From: JBBAGE01 sp041655055
GTDB lineage: Bacteria; Pseudomonadota; Alphaproteobacteria; Rhodobacterales; Rhodobacteraceae
Length of the DNA stretch: 43,312 nt
Assembly: GCA_041655055.1 (NCBI GenBank)
Contig: JBBAGE010000004.1
Span: 1-43,312 of the forward strand
Reading direction: 5' to 3'
Both the position numbers and the translations under genes were made by a program. Below are positions 31,772 to 39,788 of the stretch, piece after piece. How positions within the stretch are numbered: position 1 is the first letter of the stretch; each line of letters opens with the position of its first letter. The notes under the pieces were generated by a model, which saw only the letters and a list, made by a program, of their open reading frames with translations, was not told the origin of the DNA and searched no databases.

Positions 31772-34632
31772 TCCGCCGCCAGTGTCTTACCCGCCAGCAA
31801 GGGCCGCAGGTAACGCCCGGTATGGCTGCGCGGGGCCATGGCCACGTCTTCGGGCGTGCCATGGGCCACGATTTCGCCACCGCCATCGCCGCCTTCGGGG
31901 CCGATATCGATGATATGATCGGCAGTCTTGATCACATCGAGGTTATGTTCGATCACCACCACCGAATTGCCCTGATCCACCAATTCATGCAGCACTTCCA
32001 ACAGCTTGCGCACATCCTCAAAATGCAAACCCGTGGTGGGTTCATCAAGGATATAAAGCGTGCGCCCGGTTGACCTGCGCGCCAGCTCTTTCGACAGTTT
32101 CACCCGCTGCGCTTCGCCCCCCGACAGCGTGGTGGCCTGCTGGCCGACCTTGATATAGCCAAGGCCCACCCGCATCAGCGCATCCATCTTTTCGCGGATC
32201 GAGGGCACGGCCTGAAAAAACGCCTGCGCATCTTCAACCGTCATGTCAAGAACGTCGGCTATGCTTTTGCCTTTGAACTTGATTTCCAAAGTTTCGCGGT
32301 TGTAACGCTGCCCCTGACAGGTTTCACAAACCACATAAACATCGGGCAGGAAATGCATCTCGATCTTGATCAGCCCGTCGCCCTGACAGGCTTCGCAGCG
32401 CCCGCCCTTGATGTTGAAACTGAACCGGCCGGGTTTATAGCCGCGGGCCTTGGCCTCGGGCAGGCCGGCAAACCAGTCGCGGATCGGGGTAAAGGCGCCG
32501 GTATAGGTCGCGGGGTTCGATCGCGGCGTGCGCCCGATGGGGCGTTGGTCGATGTCGATCACCTTGTCGAGATGTTCCAGCCCGCTGACCGTTTCGCAGG
32601 GCGCCGGCGTCTGGCGCGCACCGTTAAGCCGCATCGAGGCCGTCTTGAACAGGGTTTCAATCGTCAGCGTCGATTTCCCCCCGCCCGACACGCCGGTGAC
32701 GCAGACGAAACTGCCCAGCGGGAATTCCGCCGTGACATTTTTCAGGTTATTGCCCGTGGCCTTGACCACCGTGATGCTTTTGCCATTACCGGGGCGCCGC
32801 GTGGCCGGCACGGCGATTTCGCGCCGCCCCGCCAGATATTGCCCGGTCAATGATGCCGGATCGGCGATGATGTCTTGTGGCGTGCCATGGGCCACCACCT
32901 GCCCGCCATGCACCCCTGCGCCCGGCCCCATGTCGAACACATAATCGGCCTCGCGGATCGCTTCTTCGTCATGTTCGACGACGATCACGCTATTGCCTTG
33001 ATCGCGCAGGTTTTTCAGCGTGGTCAGCAAGCGGTCATTATCACGCTGATGCAGCCCGATCGAGGGTTCGTCCAGCACATAAAGCACCCCGGTCAGCCCG
33101 CTGCCGATCTGGCTGGCCAGCCGGATGCGCTGGCTTTCACCGCCCGAAAGCGTGCCGGAATTGCGCGACAGCGTCAAATAATCCAGCCCGACATTATCCA
33201 GAAACCCCAGCCTTTCGCGGATTTCCTTAAGGATGGCGCGGGCGATTTCATTGCGCTGCACGGTGAGATGTTCGGGCGCATCGGCGATCCAGGCCAAAGC
33301 CTCGCGGATCGACATTTCCACCACCTGCCCGATATGAATACCGGCGATGCGCACGGCCAGAACCTCGGGTTTCAGGCGGTAGCCGTGGCAATGGCCGCAG
33401 GGGCGGTTGTTCTGATAACGCTCGAATTCTTCGCGCACCCAGGCGCTGTCGGTTTCGCGGTAGCGCCGTTCCATATTGGGGATGATGCCCTCAAACCCGC
33501 GCGTGACCTCATAGACGCGGCCACCGTCGTCATAGCGGAAACGGATTTCCTCATCCCCGGAACCATAAAGAAAGACTTGTTGAACTTTCTCGTCCAGGTC
33601 TTTCCATTTCTTGTCTTTTTTGAAACCGAAATGCTTGGCCAGCGCCTCGATCGTTTGCAGGTAATAGGGGCTTTTGCCCTTGCGCCAGGGGGCAAGCGCC
33701 CCGTCGGCCACTTTCAGCGTGACATCCGGCACCACCAGCCGTTCGTCAAAAAACAGCTCGACCCCCAGCCCGTCACAATGCGGGCAGGCGCCGGTGGGGG
33801 CGTTAAAGGAAAACAGCCGGGGTTCGATTTCGGGGATGGTAAACCCCGATACCGGGCAGGCAAACTTTTCCGAAAATGTGATGCGTTCGGGTGCTGCCCC
33901 GTCAACCGCATCAGCCATTTCCAGAATCGCGATCCCGTCGGCCAGATCAAGCGCGGTGCGCAAACTGTCGGCCAGCCGGGTTTCCAACCCGTCGCGCACC
34001 ACGATCCGGTCCACCACCACATCGATATCGTGGCGGAATTTCTTGTCCAGCACCGGCGGGGTATCGAGATCATGAAATTCGCCGTTCACCTTGACCCGCT
34101 GAAAGCCCTGTTTGCGCAGGTCCAGAAATTCCTTGCGATATTCGCCCTTGCGGTCACGCACGATCGGCGCCAGCAGATAGGCGCGCGTGCCCTCGGGCAG
34201 GCCCATCACCCGATCCACCATATCCTGCACCTGTTGCGCCTCGATCGGCAGGCCGGTTGCGGGCGAATAGGGCACCCCCACCCGCGCGAACAGCAGCCGC
34301 AGGTAATCATAAATCTCGGTCACCGTCCCCACGGTCGAACGCGGGTTTTTCGAGGTGGTTTTCTGTTCGATCGAAATCGCCGGCGACAGGCCGGTGATAT
34401 GATCGACATCGGGCTTTTCCATCATATCAAGGAATTGCCGCGCATAGGCGCTGAGGCTTTCGACATAGCGGCGCTGGCCCTCGGCATAGATCGTGTCAAA
34501 CGCCAAAGACGATTTGCCCGAACCCGACAGCCCGGTGATGACCACCAGTTGATCGCGCGGAATATCCACATCGATATTTTTAAGGTTATGTTCCCGCGCG
34601 CCGCGGACTTCGATATTCTTCAATTCGGCCAT
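31768..34632 (-). CDS. uvrA: Excinuclease ABC subunit A
   Basis: Damage-recognition ATPase of nucleotide excision repair, works with UvrB. The 954 residues hold two ABC ATPase halves: Walker A GLSGSGKSSL near 34-43 and GVSGGGKSTL near 645-654. Zinc-finger Cys pairs lie in CPVSGF/CPHCDGLG and CEACQGDG/CETCQGQRY, and signature motifs LSGGESQRIRLASQIG and LSGGEAQRVKLSKELA. Length is typical. A GTTC-N7-GTTC SOS box lies about 66-80 bases upstream of the ATG. Downstream it is coupled by a four-base overlap to the patatin-like gene. Confidence 0.97.
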   Translation of the reverse strand: MAELKNIEVRGAREHNLKNIDVDIPRDQLVVITGLSGSGKSSLAFDTIYAEGQRRYVESLSAYARQFLDMMEKPDVDHITGLSPAISIEQKTTSKNPRSTVGTVTEIYDYLRLLFARVGVPYSPATGLPIEAQQVQDMVDRVMGLPEGTRAYLLAPIVRDRKGEYRKEFLDLRKQGFQRVKVNGEFHDLDTPPVLDKKFRHDIDVVVDRIVVRDGLETRLADSLRTALDLADGIAILEMADAVDGAAPERITFSEKFACPVSGFTIPEIEPRLFSFNAPTGACPHCDGLGVELFFDERLVVPDVTLKVADGALAPWRKGKSPYYLQTIEALAKHFGFKKDKKWKDLDEKVQQVFLYGSGDEEIRFRYDDGGRVYEVTRGFEGIIPNMERRYRETDSAWVREEFERYQNNRPCGHCHGYRLKPEVLAVRIAGIHIGQVVEMSIREALAWIADAPEHLTVQRNEIARAILKEIRERLGFLDNVGLDYLTLSRNSGTLSGGESQRIRLASQIGSGLTGVLYVLDEPSIGLHQRDNDRLLTTLKNLRDQGNSVIVVEHDEEAIREADYVFDMGPGAGVHGGQVVAHGTPQDIIADPASLTGQYLAGRREIAVPATRRPGNGKSITVVKATGNNLKNVTAEFPLGSFVCVTGVSGGGKSTLTIETLFKTASMRLNGARQTPAPCETVSGLEHLDKVIDIDQRPIGRTPRSNPATYTGAFTPIRDWFAGLPEAKARGYKPGRFSFNIKGGRCEACQGDGLIKIEMHFLPDVYVVCETCQGQRYNRETLEIKFKGKSIADVLDMTVEDAQAFFQAVPSIREKMDALMRVGLGYIKVGQQATTLSGGEAQRVKLSKELARRSTGRTLYILDEPTTGLHFEDVRKLLEVLHELVDQGNSVVVIEHNLDVIKTADHIIDIGPEGGDGGGEIVAHGTPEDVAMAPRSHTGRYLRPLLAGKTLAAE

Positions 34633-34697
34633 GCCATGCCCCCGGATCCACGGTTAACAGATAGTAGAGCGCGCCTGAGTCTCCAACCGGAAAATGT

Positions 34698-34712
34698 GAA
34701 CAGATCACGAAC
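34698..34712 (-). promoter_or_regulatory. SOS box (LexA site) of uvrA
   Basis: Minus strand GTTC-GTGATCT-GTTC, i.e. the alphaproteobacterial LexA direct repeat GTTC-N7-GTTC, in the divergent gap between uvrA and the rhodanese gene. A possible uvrA promoter TTGGAG-N17-TATCTG lies just downstream of it on the minus strand. Position before a classic SOS gene makes the call strong. Confidence 0.8.
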
Positions 34713-34755
34713 ATGTTTCGGCCGGATCGAAAATGCGGAAATCAGCGGAAGGCTC

Positions 34756-34783
34756 TTGTCATATAGATTTTTTCGCATATGTT
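34756..34783 (+). promoter_or_regulatory. Candidate rhodanese-gene promoter
   Basis: TTGTCA (34756-34761), 16 bases, TATGTT (34778-34783), plus strand, about 30 bases before the rhodanese ATG. Assigned by eye. Confidence 0.35.
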
Positions 34784-34818
34784 TCTGCCAACAGCGATCC
34801 AGTGAACAGGAACCGACC

Positions 34819-35175
34819 ATGAGCACCCCTTCCCGCGACGGAATTTCCCAAATCAACCCGGCTGATGCCGTGCAAATCGCCGCCCGTGGCGATGCCATCC
34901 TGATCGACGTGCGCGATCCGGGCGAGGTGGCGCAATCGGGCAAGGCCGCCAGCGCGATCCATATTCCGCTGGCCACCTTTCGGATGCGCGCCGATCCGGC
35001 CAGCCCCGAATGCCTGCCCGAATTGAAACAGGGCAAGCCGGTGATCGTTTATTGCGCCGCTGGCGGGCGGGCACAGATGGCCTGCCAGATGCTGGTGCAA
35101 TTCGGCTATGGCGATGTCAGCAACCTTGGCGGACTGCGCGATTGGGCTGCGGCCGGCGGCACGCTAGAGCCGTGA
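34819..35175 (+). CDS. Single-domain rhodanese-like protein
   Basis: A 118-residue sulfur-transfer type domain. It has the ADAVQIAARGDAILIDVRDPGE start and the active loop C79-A-A-G-G-R84 in VIVYCAAGGRAQMACQML, a six-residue loop that fits sulfurtransferases rather than phosphatases. It ends SNLGGLRDWAAAGGTLEP. No signal peptide. ATG 34819 has CAGGAA upstream; a very long open frame runs in from the antisense of uvrA but is a shadow. Donor and acceptor are unknown. Convergent with lpdA, 18 bases apart. Confidence 0.9.
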   Translation: MSTPSRDGISQINPADAVQIAARGDAILIDVRDPGEVAQSGKAASAIHIPLATFRMRADPASPECLPELKQGKPVIVYCAAGGRAQMACQMLVQFGYGDVSNLGGLRDWAAAGGTLEP

Positions 35176-35193
35176 TCGCGTGGCGCGCAGGGC

Positions 35194-36588
35194 CTAGATA
35201 TGCAATGCGCGCCCATAGGCCGACAGCACGCTTTCATGCAAGGCCTCGCTTAGCGTCGGATGCGGGAATACCGTCGAGATGATTTCCTGCTCGGTGGTTT
35301 CCAGTGTCCGGCCGATTGCGGCGCTGTGGATCAGCTCGCTCACCCCTTCGCCGATCGTATGCGCGCCCAGCAATTCACCGGTTTTGGCATCGAAAATGGT
35401 TTTGATCATGCCCTCGGCCTCGCCCGCAGCGACGGCTTTGCCATTGCCGACAAAGGGAAATTTGCCGATGCGCAAATCATGGCCCTTGGCTTGGGCGGCG
35501 GCCTCGGTCAGGCCGATACTGGCGATCTGGGGATGGCAGAATGTGCAGGCCGCGATCGCATCGCGCGCGATCGGGTCAACCGCCTCGCCCGCGATCAGTT
35601 CGGCCACCATCACCCCTTCGTGGCTGGCCTTATGCGCAAGCCACGGGCCACCGGCCACATCGCCAATCGCATAAATCCCGTCAACCCCGGTGCGGCAGAG
35701 ATCATCGGTGACGATATGGGCACGCTCAACCGTGATGCCCAGCTCTTCAAGCCCCAGATCCTCGACATTTCCGGTGATGCCGATGGCGGAAATCACCGTG
35801 TCGAATTCATGGCTTTGCGTGTCGCCGCCTTGGGTGATCTTTACCCGCGCGCGGCCGTTATCGGCGCTGAAATCCTCTAGCTTCGCGGATTCCATGATCC
35901 GGATGCCCAGCTTTTCAAAGGATTTGCGGGCCATCGCGCTGATATCGGCATCTTCCACAGGCAAGATGCTGTCTTGGGCCTCGACCACGGTAACTTCCGC
36001 CCCGAAGGCGTTGTAAAAACTGGCAAATTCGATACCGATGGCGCCCGCGCCCACGACCAGCAGTTTTTGGGGCATCCGCGGCGGGTTCAGCGCATGGCGG
36101 TAATTCCACACCAATTCTCCATCCGCCTCGATCCCCGGAATATCACGCGCGCGCGCGCCGGTGGCCAAAATGACATTGGGCGCGCGCAGATCGGTTTTGC
36201 CATCCTTGCCCGTGACACTGACCTGCCCCGGCGCCGGCAAATGCGCAGCACCCATGAAAGTGGTGATCTTGTTCTTTTTCAACAGATGTTTGACGCCCGA
36301 TTCCATCTGCCCCGCCACTTTGCGCGAGCGCGCGATGATCGCGGCCAGATCAAACCCGGTATCGGCGGCGGACAGCCCGAATTCCTCGGCCCGGCCCATC
36401 ATGCGAAAGATATCGGCTGAACGCAGCAGCGCCTTGGTCGGGATACAGCCCCAGTTCAGACAGACACCACCCAGCGATTCGCGCTCGACCACGGCGACCG
36501 ACAGGCCCAGTTGCGCGGCCCGCAAAGCGGCCACATAGCCACCCGGCCCGGCTCCGATCACGATCACATCAAAGGAAGTGGCGGGCAT
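35194..36588 (-). CDS. lpdA: Dihydrolipoyl dehydrogenase (E3)
   Basis: FAD enzyme that re-oxidises dihydrolipoamide with NAD+ in 2-oxo-acid dehydrogenase and glycine cleavage complexes. The 464 residues show the FAD motif VIGAGPGGYVAALRAAQ at 10-26, the redox pair Cys43/Cys48 in GGVCLNWGCIPTK, the NAD motif VVGAGAIGIEFASF near 178-191, and the C-terminal active-site HPTLSEALHES. No lipoyl domain is fused. The E1/E2 genes are not adjacent, so the partner complex cannot be told here. Confidence 0.95.
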   Translation of the reverse strand: MPATSFDVIVIGAGPGGYVAALRAAQLGLSVAVVERESLGGVCLNWGCIPTKALLRSADIFRMMGRAEEFGLSAADTGFDLAAIIARSRKVAGQMESGVKHLLKKNKITTFMGAAHLPAPGQVSVTGKDGKTDLRAPNVILATGARARDIPGIEADGELVWNYRHALNPPRMPQKLLVVGAGAIGIEFASFYNAFGAEVTVVEAQDSILPVEDADISAMARKSFEKLGIRIMESAKLEDFSADNGRARVKITQGGDTQSHEFDTVISAIGITGNVEDLGLEELGITVERAHIVTDDLCRTGVDGIYAIGDVAGGPWLAHKASHEGVMVAELIAGEAVDPIARDAIAACTFCHPQIASIGLTEAAAQAKGHDLRIGKFPFVGNGKAVAAGEAEGMIKTIFDAKTGELLGAHTIGEGVSELIHSAAIGRTLETTEQEIISTVFPHPTLSEALHESVLSAYGRALHI

Positions 36589-36654
36589 AGCTGTCTCCTT
36601 GTGGTATTTTCCACCGCGTAACTAGACCACAATGCCCGCACAGGCAATCACACC

Positions 36655-37227
36655 CTAATCAGTCAGCGCAGCCACCGCCGACATATAGCCGCCCTCGGCC
36701 AGAAAAGCCGCCTCATCCGCGCGCGAATCCCGGCCAAGCGCATCATTGCGATAGGGAAAGCGGCCAAAGCGGCGGATCACATCGCGATGCGCGCGCGCAT
36801 GCCGCAGGTTATCGGCGCCGGTTTGCGGCAGACGGTCAAGGATCAGCCGCACGCAGCGATCCTGATCCGACAGCACCTCGGAATGCATCAGCGGCAGGTA
36901 AAAGAACTGCCGCGCCGGTTCATCGATGCGCAGATCCCAGCCTTTGGCAATCGCCCCCTTGGCTGCTGACAGCGCCAGCCGGTCGGTGGAAAAGGCGCGG
37001 TCGTCGCCGCGGAACATGTTGCGCGGGAATTGATCGACCAGAATGATATAGGCCAGCGCGCCCTGAGGATATGTCAGCCACTGGCCCAGCCCGCCCGCAA
37101 GCGCGGCCTGCCACGGGTCAAGCCAGCGCGCGCGCGTTTCATCATCCAGCGCCGCGCCGCCGGCATACCATCCGGCCGGGCCCACCTCATCCAGCCACCA
37201 CGCCAAAAGCGCTTTTGGTTCGGCCAT
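36655..37227 (-). CDS. DUF924 family protein
   Basis: A 190-residue soluble protein of the DUF924 family. The fold is described as TPR-like and all helical; no activity is known. Recognised from LVDQFPRNMFRGDDRAFSTD near residues 63-82, FFYLPLMHSEVLSDQD near 107-122 and RFGRFPYRNDALGR near 152-165. Length typical. Transcribed alone on the minus strand; a direct repeat (37261-37280) lies upstream. Confidence 0.88.
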   Translation of the reverse strand: MAEPKALLAWWLDEVGPAGWYAGGAALDDETRARWLDPWQAALAGGLGQWLTYPQGALAYIILVDQFPRNMFRGDDRAFSTDRLALSAAKGAIAKGWDLRIDEPARQFFYLPLMHSEVLSDQDRCVRLILDRLPQTGADNLRHARAHRDVIRRFGRFPYRNDALGRDSRADEAAFLAEGGYMSAVAALTD

Positions 37228-37260
37228 TCCCGTTTCATCCCCATATCAGTGCTGCAGCAA

Positions 37261-37280
37261 ATCGTTACATCATCGTTACA
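37261..37280 (-). promoter_or_regulatory. Tandem 9-bp direct repeat upstream of DUF924 gene
   Basis: ATCGTTACA occurs at 37261-37269 and again at 37272-37280, a period of 11 bases, centred about 43 bases before the DUF924 ATG (minus reading TGTAACGAT-GA-TGTAACGAT). The geometry resembles boxes of OmpR/PhoB-type response regulators. Next to it lies a hairpin CTTGCC-TGGCAAA-GGCAAG (37283-37301). Confidence 0.4.
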
Positions 37281-37379
37281 ATCTTGCCTGGCAAAGGCAA
37301 GCAGCCCAAGCGGCGCCGAAAAGAAATTCATCGGGTGATGCAGGGGCTCTACAACATGCGTTCGTTACGGCGACTTACC

Positions 37380-38669
37380 TTAAGAGCTATGTGCCTCTGC
37401 CGATGCGGGCGCGGGGGGCTCGGTCTCGCCCTCATGCTGTTTCTCGACCGCCCATTCCTGTGCCAGCTCGACCGCGACCGGGCCCGCACTCGGGGCGACG
37501 GCGACATAGGCGCCCGTATCCTCGACCGAAGGCGCGGGGCGGCGGCGCATCCGCCACAGTGCATAACCCGCGACTGTGACCATCAGCGTCGCCATCACCA
37601 TCCAGAAACCACCCGGCCCGATGACCGACATCAGCCAGCCGGCAAGGATCGGGCCAGACACCGCCCCCACGCCGTTCAAAAACAGCAACCCCGCCGAAGC
37701 CGAGGCCATATATTCAGTTTCCAGAAAATCATTGGTATGCGCGATCAACAAGGAATAAAGCGGATTCGCCATCCCGCCCACGGCAAAACCCACCACAAGC
37801 AGTGCCGCAGGATGGCCCCCCAGCAAGGTGCCCACCCCCGCGCTCAGCGCGCCGACAAAGGCCACGATCAGGATCAGCTTGCGCCGGTCCATTCGGTCCG
37901 ACAGCCAGCCGATGGGATATTGCAGCATCATCGCGCCAAGATAAATCACCGCGACGAATGCCGCGATTTCACGCACGCTCAGCCCGATCTGGCTGCCATA
38001 GACCGCAGCCATCCCCGATTGCGTGGCAAAGACGCCGCCCATCAGGAAAATCCCCACACAGCCCAACGGCGATATGCGGTAAAGCGCGCCCAGGCTCATG
38101 CGGCTGGTGGTGGCAAAGGCGGGCGTCGGGTTGACCGACAGCAGGATCGGCGCAAAGGAAATCGACACCAGCACCGAAGGCACCACGAACAAAATCCAGC
38201 CCGACGGATCCCCCAGCGCCAAAATCCCCTGTGCCGAAATGATCCCGATCATCTGCACGATCATGTAAAGCGACAGCGCCTTGCCCCGGTTCTTGTTGCT
38301 TGCAGCGTTGTTGAGCCAGCTTTCGGCCGTGACATAGACGCCGGCAAAGCAAAATCCGATGATCACCCGCAAGATCATCCAGGCCAGCGGCTCGGGAAAC
38401 GTCGGAAACAGGATCAACGCCGCCGAAATGAACGAGGCCAGCGCCGCGAACACCCGCACATGGCCCACCCGCCGGATCAGCCCCGGCGAAAAGCGCGACC
38501 CGCCCAGAAAACCCACGAAATAGGACGACATGACGACCGATATTTCTAATACCGAGAAACTCTCGATCCCTGCGCGCACCCCCAAAAGCGAGCCCTGAAG
38601 CCCGTTGCCGATCATCAGCAGCATGATCCCGATCAGCAGCGGCCAGGCGCTTTTAAGCACTTGCAGCAT
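37380..38669 (-). CDS. MFS transporter
   Basis: Twelve-span major facilitator superfamily permease, 429 residues. The first half has spans from residue 8 with a conserved GFLGGSRFSPGLIRRVGHVR loop (between TM2 and TM3). A second conserved loop, GWLSDRMDRRKLILIV, lies near 254-269. The C-terminus is a soluble acidic/Ala-rich tail of about 50 residues. Likeness to the YcaD/UMF-type group is possible; substrate unknown. AAGGGGG lies 5 bases before the ATG. It is 60 bases after queA on the same strand. Confidence 0.88.
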   Translation of the reverse strand: MLQVLKSAWPLLIGIMLLMIGNGLQGSLLGVRAGIESFSVLEISVVMSSYFVGFLGGSRFSPGLIRRVGHVRVFAALASFISAALILFPTFPEPLAWMILRVIIGFCFAGVYVTAESWLNNAASNKNRGKALSLYMIVQMIGIISAQGILALGDPSGWILFVVPSVLVSISFAPILLSVNPTPAFATTSRMSLGALYRISPLGCVGIFLMGGVFATQSGMAAVYGSQIGLSVREIAAFVAVIYLGAMMLQYPIGWLSDRMDRRKLILIVAFVGALSAGVGTLLGGHPAALLVVGFAVGGMANPLYSLLIAHTNDFLETEYMASASAGLLFLNGVGAVSGPILAGWLMSVIGPGGFWMVMATLMVTVAGYALWRMRRRPAPSVEDTGAYVAVAPSAGPVAVELAQEWAVEKQHEGETEPPAPASAEAHSS

Positions 38670-38729
38670 GAATACCCCCTTGGTTCGCCCTCAACCTAGC
38701 AGGAAATCCGGCACAGGCCAGTGCGGCTG

Positions 38730-39788
38730 TCAGCCCTTTGGCAGCAGAAGCGAGGCATCGCCATAGGAAAAGAAACGATATTCCTGTGCCACCGCATGGG
38801 CATAGATCTGGCGGATACGTTCATGGCCCATCAATGCGGAAACCAGCATCATCAGCGTCGATCGCGGCAGGTGGAAATTCGTCATCAGCGCATCGGTGAT
38901 CTTGAACGCATAACCGGGGCGAATGAAAATATCCGTATCGCCCCGCCATGGCGCAATGCGGCCCGGTTCGGGGGCCGCACTTTCGATCAGGCGCAGCGCC
39001 GTGGTGCCCACCGGAATGATTCGCCCGCCAGCGGCAATGGTCGCGTTGATTTCGGCGCTTGCGGTGGCGCTGACCTCGCCCCATTCGGAATGCATCTTGT
39101 GATCATCGGGATTGTCGGTTTTCACCGGCAGGAACGTGCCCGCGCCGACATGCAGCGTCACATGGCTGCGCGTCACCCCCATGGCATCAAGCCGCGCCAA
39201 AAGATCCGCATCAAAATGCAATGACGCCGTGGGGGCGGCCACCGCACCGGGCCGACGCGCCCAGATCGTCTGGTAATCTTCGCGGTCCTGCGCATCGGCG
39301 GCGCGTTTGGCCGCGATATAGGGCGGCAGCGGCATCATCCCCGCCGCATCAAGCGCCGCGTCGAAATCATCGCCCAAAAGGTTAAAGCGGAAAATCGCCT
39401 CGCCTTCATCCTTTGCAACAAGTTCGCCTTGCAAGCCAGCGTCAAATATGACGATTTCTCCCACGTCCAGCTTGCGCAAGGGCTTAACCAACGCCCGCCA
39501 TTCCCCCGCCTGTGCCTGTGGCTCCAGCAAGGTCACTTCGATCCGGGCCTCGACCGGCCCTTGGGCGCTTTGCCGGATACGCTTGCCCGTCAGCCGAGCG
39601 GGCAAAACCTTGGTATCATTTAGCACCAGCCGGTCGCCGGGGCGCAAAAAATCGGTCAGATCGCTGACATGGGCATCGGTGGTGCGGTCTGCACTGGCCA
39701 CCAAAAGCCGCGCGGCGCTGCGTGGCTGGGCCGGGCGCGTGGCGATCAGCGCCTCGGGCAGGTCGAAATCAAAATCGCTCAGCTTCAT
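38730..39788 (-). CDS. queA: tRNA preQ1(34) S-adenosylmethionine ribosyltransferase-isomerase
   Basis: Moves the ribose part of SAM onto preQ1 in the wobble base of tRNAs to form epoxyqueuosine. The 352 residues match QueA in length. Visible are MKLSDFDFDLPEALIATRPA, RLVLNDTKVLPARLTGKR, RRPGAVAAPTASLHFDADLL and THVGAGTF-like LHVGAGTFLPVKTDN, with FHLPRSTLMMLVSAL near the end. Its ATG overlaps the stop of the AsmA-like gene by four bases. No tgt or queF is in the window. Confidence 0.96.
   Translation of the reverse strand: MKLSDFDFDLPEALIATRPAQPRSAARLLVASADRTTDAHVSDLTDFLRPGDRLVLNDTKVLPARLTGKRIRQSAQGPVEARIEVTLLEPQAQAGEWRALVKPLRKLDVGEIVIFDAGLQGELVAKDEGEAIFRFNLLGDDFDAALDAAGMMPLPPYIAAKRAADAQDREDYQTIWARRPGAVAAPTASLHFDADLLARLDAMGVTRSHVTLHVGAGTFLPVKTDNPDDHKMHSEWGEVSATASAEINATIAAGGRIIPVGTTALRLIESAAPEPGRIAPWRGDTDIFIRPGYAFKITDALMTNFHLPRSTLMMLVSALMGHERIRQIYAHAVAQEYRFFSYGDASLLLPKG

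Noticed and set aside
32875..34818. Plus-strand open frame running into the rhodanese gene
   Set aside because: Antisense to uvrA; the rhodanese domain and ribosome site begin at 34819.
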